A stretch of 64,000 nt of DNA from Bolinopsis microptera (Eukaryota > Ctenophora > Tentaculata > Lobata > Bolinopsidae). The stretch lies in the NCBI RefSeq assembly GCF_026151205.1, contig NC_087076.1:21694828-21758827 (forward strand), given 5' to 3'. Shown here piece by piece: positions 1-12,195 of this stretch; position 1 is the stretch's first letter, and each line of letters starts with the position of its first letter. A program made the position numbers and the translations under genes. Under the pieces are notes generated by a model that was given only the letters and a program-made list of their open reading frames with translations, had not been told where the DNA came from and made no database searches.

Positions 1-3000
1 AGAGCGAGTGAAGGGAGAGATGTTGCAGCAGTACCACTCATGGTCCATATGTACAGAAGAGCGAGTGAAGGGAGAGATGTTGCCGCAGTACCACTCATGG
101 CCCACATGCAGAGAAGAGCGAGTGAAGGGAGAGATGTTGCAGCAGTACCACTCATGGTCCATATGTAGAGAAGAGCGAGTGAAGGGAGAGATGTTGCAGC
201 AGTACCACTCATGGTTCACATGCAGAGAAGAGCGAGTGAAGGGAGAGATGTTGCAGCAGTACCACTCATGGTCCATATGTAGAGAAGAGCGAGTGAAGGG
301 AGAGATGTTGCAGCAGTACCACTCATGGTCCATATGTAGAGAAGAGCGAGTGAAGGGAGAGATGTTGCAGCAGTACCACTCATGGTCCACATGCACAGAA
401 GAGCGAGTGAAGGGAGAGATGTTGCAGCAGTACCACTCATGGTCCACATGCACAGAAGAGCGAGTGAAGGGAGAGATGTTGCAGCAGTACCACTCATGGT
501 CCACATGCACAGAAGAGCGAGTGAAGGGAGAGATGTTGCAGCAGTACCACTCATGGCCCACATGCACAGAAGAGCGAGTGAAGGGAGAGATGTTGCAGCA
601 GTACCACTCATGGTCCACATGCAGAGAAGAGCGAGTGAAGGGAGAGATGTTGCAGCAGTACCACTCATGACCCACATGCAGAGAAGAGCGAGTGAAGGGA
701 GAGATGTTGCAGCAGTACCACTCATGGCCCACAGGCAGAGAAGAGCGAGTGAAGGGAGAGATGTTGCAGCAGTACCACTCATGGCCCACATGCAGAGAAG
801 AGCGAGTGAAGGGAGAGATGTTGCAGCAGTACCACTCATGGCCCACATGCAGAGAAGAGCGAGTGAAGGGAGAGATGTTGCAGCAGTACCACTCATGGTC
901 CACATGCAGAGAAGAGCGAGTGAAGGGAGAGATGTTGCAGCAGTACCACTCATGGTTCACATGCAGAGAAGAGCGAGTGAAGGGAGAGATGTTGCAGCAG
1001 TACCACTCATGGTTCACATGCAGAGAAGAGCGAGTGAAGGGAGCGATGTTGCAGCAGCACCACTCATGGCCCACATGCAGAGAAGAGCGAGTGAAGGGAG
1101 AGATGTTGCAGCAGTACCACTCATGGCCCACATGCAGAGAAGAGCGAGTGAAGGGAGAGATGTTGCAGCAGTACCACTCATGGCCCACATGAAGAGAAGA
1201 GCGAGTGAAGGGAGAGATGTTGCAGCAGTACCACTCATGGCCCACATGAAGAGAAGAGCGAGTGAAGGGAGAGATGTTGCAGCAGTACCACTCATGGCCC
1301 ACATGAAGAGAAGAGCGAGTGAAGGGAGAGATGTTGCAGCAGTACCACTCATGGCCCACATGAAGAGAAGAGCGAGTGAAGGGAGAGATGTTGCAGCAGT
1401 ACCACTCATGGCCCACATGAAGAGAAGAGCGAGTGAAGGGAGAGATGTTGCAGCAGTACCACTCATGGCCCACATGAAGAGAAGAGCGAGTGAAGGGAGA
1501 GATGTTGCAGCAGTACCACTCATGGCCCACATGCACAGAAGAGCGAGTGAAGGGAGAGATGTTGCAGCAGTACCACTCATGGCCCACATGCAGAGAAGAG
1601 CGAGTGAAGGGAGAGATGTTGCAGCAGCACCACTCATGGTCCACATGCAGAGAAGAGCGAGTGAAGGGAGAGATGTTGCAGCAGTACCACTCATGGCCCA
1701 TATGTAGAGAAGAGCGAGTGAAGGGAGATATGTTACAGCAGTACCACTCATGGCCCACATGCAGAGAAGAGCGAGTGAAGGGAGAGATGTTGCAGCAGTA
1801 CCACTCATGGCCCACATGTACAGAAGAGCGAGTGAAGGGAGATATGTTGCAGCAGTACCACTCATGGTCCACATGCAGAGAAGAGCGATTGAAGGGAGAG
1901 ATGTTGCAGCAGTACTACTCATGGCCCACATGCAGAGAAGAGCGAGTGAAGGGAGAGATGTTGCAGCAGTACCACTCATGGCCCACATGCAGAGAAGAGC
2001 GAGTGAAGAGAGAGATGTTGCAGCAGCACCACTCATGGCCCAGAGGCAGAGAAGAGCGAGTGAAGGGAGAGATGTTGCAGCAGTACCACTCATGGCCCAC
2101 ATGCAGAGAAGAGCGAGTGAAGGGAGAGATGTTGCAGCAGTACCACTCATGGCCCACATGCAGAGAAGAGCGAGTGAAGGGAGAGATGTTGCAGCAGTAC
2201 CACTCATGGTCCACATGCAGAGAAGAGCGAGTGAAGGGAGAGATGTTGCAGCAGTACCACTCATGGCCCACATGCAGAGAAGAGCGAGTGAAGGGAGAGA
2301 TGTTGCAGCAGTACCACTCATGGCCCACATGCACAGAAGAGCGAGTGAAGGGAGAGATGTTGCAGCAGTACCACTCATGGTCCACATGCAGAGAAGAGCG
2401 ATTGAAGGGAGAGATGTTGCAGCAGTACTACTCATGGCCCACATGCAGAGAAGAGCGAGTGAAGGGAGAGATGTTGCAGCAGTACCACTCATGGCCCACA
2501 TGCAGAGAAGAGCGAGTGAAGGGAGAGATGTTGCAGCAGTACCACTCATGGCCCACATGCAGAGAAGAGCGAGTGAAGGGAGAGATGTTGCAGCAGTACC
2601 ACTCATGGTCCACATGCAGAGAAGAGCGAGTGAAGGGAGAGATGTTGCAGCAGTACCACTCATGGCCCACATGCAGAGAAGAGCGAGTAAAGGGAGAGAT
2701 GTTGCAGCAGCACCACTCATGGCCCACATGCAGAGAAGAGCGAGTGAAGGGAGAGATGTTGCAGCAGTACCACTCATGGCCCACATGTAGAGAAGAGCGA
2801 GTGAAGGGAGAGATGTTGCAGCAGCACCACTCATGGCCCACATGCAGAGAAGAGCGAGTGAAGGGAGAGATGTTGCAACAGTACCACTCATGGCCCACAT
2901 GCAGAGAAGAGCGAGTGAAGGGAGATATGTTGCAGCAGCACCACTCATGGCCCAGAGGCAGAGAAGAGCGAGTGAAGGGAGGGATGTTGCAGCAGTACCA

Positions 3001-6000
3001 CTCATGGTCCACATGCAGAGAAGAGCGAGTGAAGGGAGAGATGTTGCAGCAGTACCACTCATGGTCCACATGCAGAGAAGAGCGAGTGAAGGGAGATATG
3101 TTGCAGCAGTACCACTCATGGCCCACATGCAGAGAAGAGCGAGTAAAGGGAGAGATGTTGCAGCAGCACCACTCATGGCCCACATGCAGAGAAGAGCGAG
3201 TGAAGGGAGAGATGTTGCAGCAGTACCACTCATGGCCCACATGTAGAGAAGAGCGAGTGAAGGGAGAGATGTTGCAGCAGCACCACTCATGGCCCACATG
3301 CAGAGAAGAGCGAGTGAAGGGAGAGATGTTGCAACAGTACCACTCATGGTCCACATGCAGAGAAGAGCGAGTGAAGGGAGATATGTTGCAGCAGCACCAC
3401 TCATGGCCCAGAGGCAGAGAAGAGCGAGTGAAGGGAGGGATGTTGCAGCAGTACCACTCATGGCCCACATGCAGAGAAGAGCGAGTGAAGGGAGAGATGT
3501 TGCAGCAGTACCACTCATGGTCCACATGCAGAGAAGAGCGAGTGAAGGGAGAGATGTTGCAGCAGTACCACTCATGGCCCACATGCAGAGAAGAGCGAGT
3601 GAAGGGAGAGATGTTGCAGCAGTACCACTCATGGTCCACATGCAGAGAAGAGCGAGTGAAGGGAGAGATGTTGCAGCAGTACCACTCATGGCCCACATGC
3701 AGAGAAGAGCGAGTGAAGGGAGAGATGTTGCAGCAGTACCACTCATGGCCCACATGCAGAGAAGAGCGAGTGAAGGGAGAGATGTTGCAGCAGTACCACT
3801 CATGGTCCATATGTAGAGAAGAGCGAGTGAAGGGAGAGATGTTGCAGCAGTACCACTCATGGCCCACATGCAGAGAAGAGCGAGTGAAGGGAGAGATGTT
3901 GCAGCAGTACCACTCATGGCCCACATGTACAGAAGAGCGAGTGAAGGGAGAGATGTTGCAGCAGTACTACTCATGGCCCACATGCAGAGAAGAGCGAGTG
4001 AAGGGAGAGATGTTGCAGCAGTACCACTCATGGCCCACATGTACAGAAGAGCGAGTGAAGGGAGAGATGTTGCAGCAGTACCACTCATGGCCCACATGCA
4101 GAGAAGAGCGAGTGAAGGGAGAGATGTTGCAGCAGTACCACTCATGGCCCACATGCAGAGAAGAGCGAGTGAAGGGAGAGATGTTGCAGCAGTACCACTC
4201 ATGGTCCATATGTACAGAAGAGCGAGTGAAGGGAGAGATGTTGCAGCAGTACCACTCATGGCCCACATGCAGAGAAGAGCGAGTGAAGGGAGAGATGTTG
4301 CAGCAGTACCACTCATGGCCCACATGCAGAGAAGAGCGAGTGAAGGGAGAGATGTTGCAGCAGTACCACTCATGGCCCACATGCAGAGAAGAGCGAGTGA
4401 AGGGAGAGATGTTGCAGCAGTACCACTCATGGCCCACATGCAGAGAAGAGCGAGTGAAGGGAGAGATGTTGCAGCAGTACCACTCATGGCCCACATGCAG
4501 AGAAGAGCGAGTGAAGGGAGAGATGTTGCAGCAGTACCACTCATGGCCCACATGCAGAGAAGAGCGAGTGAAGGGAGAGATGTTGCAGCAGCACCACTCA
4601 TGGCCCACATGCAGAGAAGAGCGAGTGAAGAGAGAGATGTTGCAGCAGTACCACTCATGGCCCACATGCAGAGAAGAGCGAGTGAAGAGAGAGATGTTGC
4701 AGCAGTACCACTCATGGCCCACATGCAGAGAAGAGCGAGTGAAGAGAGAGATGTTGCAGCAGTACCACTCATGGCCCACATGCAGAGAAGAGCGAGTGAA
4801 GGGAGAGATGTTGCAGCAGTACCACTCATGGCCCACATGCAGAGAAGAGCGAGTGAAGGGAGAGATGTTGCAGCAGTACCACTCATGGCCCACATGTACA
4901 GAAGAGCGAGTGAAGGGAGAGATGTTGCAGCAGTACCACTCATGGCCCACATGTACAGAAGAGCGAGTGAAGGGAGCGATGTTGCAGCAGTACCACTCAT
5001 GGTCCATATGTAGAGAAGAGCGAGTGAAGGGAGAGATGTTGCAGCAGTACCACTCATGGCCCACATGCAGAGAAGAGCGAGTGAAAGGAGAGATGTTGCA
5101 GCAGTACCACTCATGGTCCATATGTAGAGAAGAGCGAGTGAAGGGAGCGATGTTGCAGCAGTACCACTCATGGCCCACAGGCAGAGAAGAACGAGTGAAG
5201 GGAGAGATGTTGCAGCAGTACCACTCATGGCCCACAGGCAGAGAAGAGCGAGTGAAGGGAGAGATGTTGCAGCAGTACCACTCATGGCCCACATGCAGAG
5301 AAGAGCGAGTGAAGGGAGAGATGTTGCAGCAGTACCACTCATGGCCCACAGGCAGAGAAGAGCGAGTGAAGGGAGAGATGTTGCAGCAGTACCACTCATG
5401 GCCCACATGCAGAGAAGAGCGAGTGAAAGGAGAGATGTTGCAGCAGTACCACTCATGGTCCATATGTAGAGAAGAGCGAGTGAAGGGAGAGATGTTGCAG
5501 CAGTACCACTCATGGCCCACATGCAGAGAAGAGCGAGTGAAGGGAGAGATGTTGCAGCAGTACCACTCATGGCCCACAGGCAGAGAAGAGCGAGTGAAGG
5601 GAGAGATGTTGCAGCAGTACCACTCATGGCCCACATGCAGAGAAGAGCGAGTGAAAGGAGAGATGTTGCAGCAGTACCACTCATGGTCCATATGTAGAGA
5701 AGAGCGAGTGAAGGGAGAGATGTTGCAGCAGTACCACTCATGGCCCACATGCAGAGAAGAGCGAGTGAAGGGAGAGATGTTGCAGCAGTACCACTCATGG
5801 CCCACATGCAGAGAAGAGCGAGTGAAGGGAGAGATGTTGCAGCAGTACCACTCATGGTCCATATGTACAGAAGAGCGAGTGAAGGGAGAGATGTTGCAGC
5901 AGTACCACTCATGGCCCACATGCAGAGAAGAGCGAGTGAAGGGAGAGATGTTGCAGCAGTACCACTCATGGCCCACATGCAGAGAAGAGCGAGTGAAGGG

Positions 6001-7859
6001 AGAGATGTTGCAGCAGTACCACTCATGGCCCACATGCAGAGAAGAGCGAGTGAAGGGAGAGATGTTGCAGCAGTACCACTCATGGCCCACATGCAGAGAA
6101 GAGCGAGTGAAGGGAGAGATGTTGCAGCAGTACCACTCATGGCCCACATGCAGAGAAGAGCGAGTGAAGGGAGAGATGTTGCAGCAGTACCACTCATGGC
6201 CCACATGCAGAGAAGAGCGAGTGAAGGGAGAGATGTTGCAGCAGCACCACTCATGGCCCACATGCAGAGAAGAGCGAGTGAAGAGAGAGATGTTGCAGCA
6301 GTACCACTCATGGCCCACATGCAGAGAAGAGCGAGTGAAGAGAGAGATGTTGCAGCAGTACCACTCATGGCCCACATGCAGAGAAGAGCGAGTGAAGAGA
6401 GAGATGTTGCAGCAGTACCACTCATGGCCCACATGCAGAGAAGAGCGAGTGAAGGGAGAGATGTTGCAGCAGTACCACTCATGGCCCACATGCAGAGAAG
6501 AGCGAGTGAAGGGAGAGATGTTGCAGCAGTACCACTCATGGCCCACATGTACAGAAGAGCGAGTGAAGGGAGAGATGTTGCAGCAGTACCACTCATGGCC
6601 CACATGTACAGAAGAGCGAGTGAAGGGAGCGATGTTGCAGCAGTACCACTCATGGTCCATATGTAGAGAAGAGCGAGTGAAGGGAGAGATGTTGCAGCAG
6701 TACCACTCATGGCCCACATGCAGAGAAGAGCGAGTGAAAGGAGAGATGTTGCAGCAGTACCACTCATGGTCCATATGTAGAGAAGAGCGAGTGAAGGGAG
6801 CGATGTTGCAGCAGTACCACTCATGGCCCACAGGCAGAGAAGAACGAGTGAAGGGAGAGATGTTGCAGCAGTACCACTCATGGCCCACAGGCAGAGAAGA
6901 GCGAGTGAAGGGAGAGATGTTGCAGCAGTACCACTCATGGCCCACATGCAGAGAAGAGCGAGTGAAGGGAGAGATGTTGCAGCAGTACCACTCATGGCCC
7001 ACAGGCAGAGAAGAGCGAGTGAAGGGAGAGATGTTGCAGCAGTACCACTCATGGCCCACATGCAGAGAAGAGCGAGTGAAAGGAGAGATGTTGCAGCAGT
7101 ACCACTCATGGCCCACAGGCAGAGAAGAGCGAGTGAAGAGAGAGATGTTGCAGCAGTACCACTCATGGCCCACATGCAGAGAAGAGCGAGTGAAGGGAGA
7201 GATGTTGCAGCAGTACCACTCATGGCCCACATGCACAGAAGAGCGAGTGAAGAGAGAGATGTTGCAGCAGTACCACTCATGGCCCACATGCAGAGAAGAG
7301 CGAGTGAAAGGAGAGATGTTGCAGCAGTACCACTCATGGCCCACAGGCAGAGAAGAGCGAGTGAAGGGAGAGATGTTGCAGCAGTACCACTCATGGCCCA
7401 CATGCAGAGAAGAGCGAGTGAAGGGAGAGATGTTGCAGCAGTACCACTCATGGCCCACAGGCAGAGAAGAGCGAGTGAAGGGAGAGATGTTGCAGCAGTA
7501 CCACTCATGGCCCACATGCAGAGAAGAGCGAGTGAAGGGAGAGATGTTGCAGCAGTACCACTCATGGCCCACAGGCAGAGAAGAGCGAGTGAAGGGAGAG
7601 ATGTTGCAGCAGTACCACTCATGGCCCACATGCAGAGAAGAGCGAGTGAAAGGAGAGATGTTGCAGCAGTACCACTCATGGCCCACAGGCAGAGAAGAGC
7701 GAGTGAAGAGAGAGATGTTGCAGCAGTACCACTCATGGCCCACATGCAGAGAAGAGCGAGTGAAGGGAGATATGTTGCAGCAGTACCACTCATGGCCCAC
7801 ATGCAGAGAAGAGCGAGTGAAGGGAGAGATGTTGCAGCAGTACCACTCATGGCCCACAT
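1..7859. repeat. 57-bp minisatellite array, about 138 units, truncated at left edge
   Basis: A head-to-tail array whose unit contains GAGAGATGTTGCAGCAGTAC followed by CACTCATGG and an AGAGCGAGTGAAGGG segment. Units are 57 bp and mostly differ at a few positions: CCCACATG or TCCATATG, GCAGAG or GTACAG, CAGTAC or CAGCAC, GGGAGAG or AGAGAG. Because 57 is divisible by 3 and the unit lacks stops in several frames, long open frames run through it on both strands; none looks like a genuine gene. Higher-order structure is visible: variant patterns recur at offsets of 1653 bp (29 units; about 4.1-5.46 kb against 5.74-7.11 kb), 513 bp (9 units, near 1.9 and 2.4 kb) and 456 bp (8 units, near 2.7 and 3.15 kb). 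The array ends sharply near 7859 in unique sequence and continues beyond position 1. Confidence 0.97.
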
Positions 7860-7917
7860 GCGCGTCTGCTGAGCTGCCTGACAGTCAACCTTGCAGGTTT
7901 GCTCCGACTGACCACGA

Positions 7918-8208
7918 TCAGTAGTATGTCTTTGCTGTACAAACACACAGACCCATGGTGTGACAAATCAGACCCTCCGTTTTCTTGTTGTGAATATTGA
8001 CTTCCTGGCCTCCGATCTTGAAGGCTGAAATCGCGTAGCCGTAGTAAACGGTGTCCGTTATCTTGGAGATTTATATCTATTGGAGTCTGGTGCAGTGTTT
8101 TGCAGTGGTACAGAATCCGCCCCAATCTGCCTGGTCACTGTAGGAGTATGTACCTTCCGAAGCACAGCTCACCGTGATCACGGCTCCAAGTAGTAGCAGA
8201 AGCTTCAT
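7918..8208 (-). pseudogene. alpha-carbonic-anhydrase-like N-terminal fragment, frame broken
   Basis: On the minus strand an ATG at 8208 opens a signal-peptide-like MKLLLLLGAVITVSCA, followed by YSYSDQADWGGFC. This resembles the start of secreted alpha carbonic anhydrases, where a W-G stretch leads to C..G..QSPIDI. The expected QSPIDI block is present as QTPIDINLQD but one frame away, and the first frame then hits TAG and TAA. Beyond that, the first frame reads DTVYYGYAISAFKIGGQEV, compatible with the next strand of the family, before TGA at 7918-7920. At least two frame changes are therefore needed, and only about 95 residues of the usual 250 or more are present, with no zinc-binding histidines. 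The 57-bp array begins about 60 bp further on, so the rest of the gene may have been displaced by the array. The assignment rests on short motifs; an unrelated secreted protein is possible. Confidence 0.45.
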
Positions 8209-8407
8209 TGCTCTAGAACTAAGAGAAATGGGGTTAAAACTTCGATTGAGCTATGTTGCAAAACATGGAAAGTTACAATTGTTCTTATCAGTACCTGGCT
8301 TTGGTTTCTGTTAACCAGAAAATGTCGTTTATCCGCGCTTCATGTACTAGTATATTGTTTGAAAACTGTTAAACAGCGAATAGATGAAATAGACATAAGC
8401 TAGGAAC

Positions 8408-8480
8408 CGACCGGATATCCGGCTATATATCCGGATCCGGCCGGATATCCGGCTTCAATATCCGGTTCCGGCTCCGGTTT
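8408..8480. repeat. CCGG/GGATATCC-rich low-complexity tract
   Basis: Dense repetition of CCGGATATCCGG and CCGGATCCGG palindromic words in otherwise AT-rich DNA. No coding frame is apparent. Confidence 0.7.
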
Positions 8481-8820
8481 CAAAAATTTTGTGAGGTGCC
8501 GACTTTGAAAAACCGAAAAAATATTTTCGGCTAATAATGAACAGAGTAGCATGAAATGCGGAAAAAAGTGGTTTTCAGAAAAACCCCCTGTCCCCCCCCC
8601 CCTTCCTTCACCCCTGTCAAAGCCAATTAAAAAACTGCTTGATCAGACACGACAGTTGCGCCCAATCGATATATTGAAATCCCTCCAATTATAATAAAAG
8701 TAAACTTTATTCAATAAAAAATCGTACGATCATAACGGTGGACGCAAAGCTACGAAGAATTAAGAGTTACCCTAGCACAAACTCACAAAGTGAGTTATCG
8801 AGGATAATATCAGTAAACGA

Positions 8821-8935
8821 CCGGGGGTAGGATTTGGCCGGGGCCGGGGCCGGGAATGTCCAAATTTTGCCGGGGCCGGGAATTGGCCGTTCTGGAATTT
8901 GGCCGGGGCCGGTGCCGGGGCCGGGGCCGTGAATT
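8821..8935. repeat. GGCCGGGGCCGGG-rich tract
   Basis: Tandem GGCCGG words broken by GAATTTGG and GTCCAAATTTTG spacers. It resembles the tract at 9181-9286, and the two bracket about 250 bp of AT-rich DNA. Nothing coding is visible. Confidence 0.7.
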
Positions 8936-9180
8936 TAATTAATCCACGGCCAAGTTAGAACTTTTCAGGACTTAGGATCTGAATTTATTTTTACATGACA
9001 ATATAATGTTCGTATCAATTGAATAGTTTAGAAGGTAATTAGATTTCATATATATTTTGGTAAAATAATTTTGTTCAGCTGAAACAGTAAATAAAAGTTG
9101 GCACTCTGGACATCATCCTTTCAAAATTGAAAATCCATTTTAAGATTTATATGAAAGTTTTAGGCCGATTTCGATCAAAA

Positions 9181-9286
9181 ATTCCCGGCCAAATTCCCGG
9201 CAAAAATTGAAAATCGGCCGGGGCCGGGGCCGGGAAGAAATAGCTCCCCCGGCGCCGGGATTTTACGGCGCCGGGAATCCCGGTCG
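9181..9286. repeat. second GGCCGGGGCCGGG-rich tract
   Basis: This tract holds both orientations of the motif: TTCCCGGCCAAATTCCCGG, then GGCCGGGGCCGGGGCCGGG, then GGCGCCGGGA twice. With the tract at 8821 it could mark the ends of one old repeat element, but no clean terminal repeats or target duplications can be seen. Confidence 0.6.
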
Positions 9287-9289
9287 ATT

Positions 9290-11590
9290 ACTGGATAATA
9301 TGCGATTGTTCAGGTATATTATGCATTCTTTAGAGCGGACTAATACTATACAGGGAATACAGTTTCGTCCGAACTTCATTTATATGAAGTTCGGATGATT
9401 TTGCACATTTATTTATAATGTAATTTTACTCCCTCCAAACGTCCAAACCGAATGTCAAGTACAAATTTTTACATCTGAATCTGACATGGCGAATCAGATC
9501 ACGTCACTCATGATTGGGAACCTGTTAATGGCCTGATAAGGTGTGGGAAACGGGCGCAACTGTCTGTAGGCATTTAGAATACACTTGTCCTAAATAACGG
9601 GAGCATTACGTTGGTCGTTGAATCAAGTGATTGGGTTGGCACTAGATCCCCACTATGGGAATCGTGCAGAAAGCCCAATTACGGTATCCTAGCACCCTGT
9701 CACATGATTAGCGATTAGGTAATCATTGATTACCCAATCAAATCTAGAACCTTCTACTATACTACATTCAAATTCGTTGTTTTGCGATTCAATGCGGCAA
9801 AAAAGTGGTAAATAGTGGCTATTCTTTAAAAATTTCAAAGATTGTACTAGCCCAAAATATTGAAAGTGAAAATGTTCAAAAAATGTATTAAAATTAGTTC
9901 ATCATAATTTTTACGTAATTATAAACATTTTTTATCAGAATAAATTTTTTGAAATATTTGAAAAAAATTGACTACGTAATTATTTAATTAATTAATTAAA
10001 CAATTTCTTTATTAAAAAGTTGTAAAAGAAAAAGTCGTTTTTCTTTGTTTTCTATCCACACTGCTTTAAACTGGAATCTTCTAAAAGATATTATAAAGAA
10101 GTTGACTTATTTGCGGAAACTCAATGTGGTAAAAAGGTGGTAAACAAGACGTGGTAATTGTGGATTTTGCTGACGTCAGAAATTTTGGGAACTCTCTGGA
10201 ATGATTCCAGGGACCTGTCCGCGACAAATCGCGCATTTTCCTTTAAATCTGAGGGCCAAATTCGCGTATTTTCCTTCAAATCTGCGGGCCGAATATCGCG
10301 TTTTTTATAGGTATAAGAAAACAATCACATCCACAGTCTTCCGAATGCAGGTGCGGACTTCGAAAACCGAAAATAATTTTTCGGCTCATAATGATCAGGA
10401 TAGCATGAAACATGGAAAAAAATTGTAAATTTTTTCCCCAAAAAATGTTGGAAACCTAAATAAAAAAGTTTACCCTTTTTGGCCCCTTGCCCCCAAAGAG
10501 AAAATATGAAGTACAAGCAGTGTAACTGATCGTAATATGCACATGAAATTACTAAGATAGAAAATCGTAAAAAAGTTACGCTGTCGATGCGTAAATCGGA
10601 AAATCGACGATAAATGTAGGAGTAACTCGAAAAATTTTGAGTTATTTCCGCCACTTAAAAAACATTTGCATGTACAATGTCAACCTTCAATAATTTAGTC
10701 GAGCTTTGAGACTGGAGTGGTAAGAGATTCGTTTTGGTTTAAAAAGAAAGGTTGAACAAATTGAGATAACTGTACAGAACGTGCTCTTATTGGTCTATGA
10801 CAACCATGATCACGTGACCCTATATCTTCCTTTGTATTGGATGGGCACCAGCCACTAGGACCAGAGCAACATTAAATTTGAGATGGGACCTTAATTTTGA
10901 TGATTCTGGGCTAAAGACCATTTCATGGAAGACTTAAGATGCAGAAAATGGACTTTGTAGAATCTGGCCGACGTCCAGACGGGACGCCTCAGTTGAATTA
11001 CCCAATATCTTGGTAATGATGTGTTCATCCAATTGGTAAAATATGACCATTCATGATAGCGGGCCTTTAATTTAGGTTTAATCCTGTGTAATCCTGTCAT
11101 AATGACTTTTACTTGTGTTTGAGACGAAAGTTATTAGTTAATTTAATTTGCTAATGGTTAACGGGGAGCCAGAGGTAGGCAGACAAAATGTAAGAACAAG
11201 GACAAAAATGATAAATAGCCGGACACAAACAATAAATAAAAATTCCTACAAGGAATTTTCGCCAAGATGTAGAGTTTAGAGAAGACTAAATAATTACTGA
11301 CAACAACGAGTTGAGCCATATTACGAACAGCTTCTCCGATGATCCAGCTAAAAAACCGATTTTAAGATTCGGCATTTCCCGCGGTCGAAATGCCGGGAAT
11401 GACAACAATCTAAACCCCTGAATGTACGACTATTCAGCTTATGGGCAGAGGTTGTTTAGTCACGCATATGAAATTAGAATAGAATAAACCAAAGCTAATA
11501 AAGAGAAATGAGTGAATCTAGGTAATTTGATAGATTATTATATTAATGATCCTGCTGTTCCCGACAAGTTTAACATCCTACCTTCTTCAG
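9290..11590. other. non-coding stretch, nothing convincing
   Basis: AT-rich DNA with only short, low-information open frames. The segment near 10348-10430 (a GTGCGGACTTCGAAAACCGAAA start and a GATAGCATGAAACATGGAAAA end, with diverged middle) is a degenerate second copy of sequence at 8494-8575, so an old interspersed repeat is present. I see no exon chain here. Confidence 0.5.
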
Positions 11591-11659
11591 GAGAAGTTCG
11601 ATGACGATGAGCTGAATGAGATGCTGGAAGATCTGAAAACATTCAAAGATTTCCAGTGA
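11591..11659 (+). CDS. orphan 3'-terminal exon candidate
   Basis: A strong acceptor (CTACCTTCTTCAG) is followed by an open frame of 22 acidic residues (EKFDDDELNEMLEDL then KTFKDFQ) and TGA. The composition is protein-like and the acceptor is good, but no upstream exon could be chained to it and the family is not recognised. It may be the last exon of a gene whose other exons I cannot see, or a chance match. Confidence 0.25.
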   Translation, partial: EKFDDDELNEMLEDLKTFKDFQ

Positions 11660-12195
11660 ACTTCCCGCCGAAAAGAAGTACTACGTATCACTATCATGAC
11701 GTTATGAACACTTAGCTACCATTGAGTGTCTAAGAATATGTCAGATGTTGAATTTACTGAAAGAGGAAGGAGGTACATGACATATAAGAGTATTTTCTGT
11801 CTGTACTCGAAAAGAACGATTATTTGTTTTTATCTATTTTAATATTTTATGATGATTTATTCTGTGGAATTTGGACAAGACAGATGATGGTTTATTTCAG
11901 ACTATATATTTCCCCCTACCCTCTTCCTTGACTTACAAACATTGAGTCGTGACCGGAATTTCAGTCCGAATTAAGAAGCTAAGTTTTGCTCGAATAATGA
12001 TCAAAATCTTAAACAGTTAAATTGTGCTTCATCAGCTTCAAAACGATATAATAGACTGGTATGCTATTACATATTGTGGAAATTACTGAGTTTATATTAT
12101 ATGCTTCAAACCAGAGCAGAGAGCTTCTCTCTGTAGATGATGGCTTAAGTTTGAAATTCAAGGATATTTTCTTTAATTCGTGATATTCATTTGAT

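Noticed and set aside
1-7859. CRISPR array
   Set aside because: Units are contiguous and nearly identical with no unique spacers, and the context is eukaryotic.
1014-7946. Minus-strand open frame of 2310 codons and other giant frames across the 57-bp array
   Set aside because: Several frames on both strands are open because the unit is 57 bp and stop-free; no frame shows a coding signature, and variants change all frames alike.
10325-10654. 109-codon minus-strand ORF
   Set aside because: Part of an old interspersed repeat also present near 8494; no protein similarity recognised.
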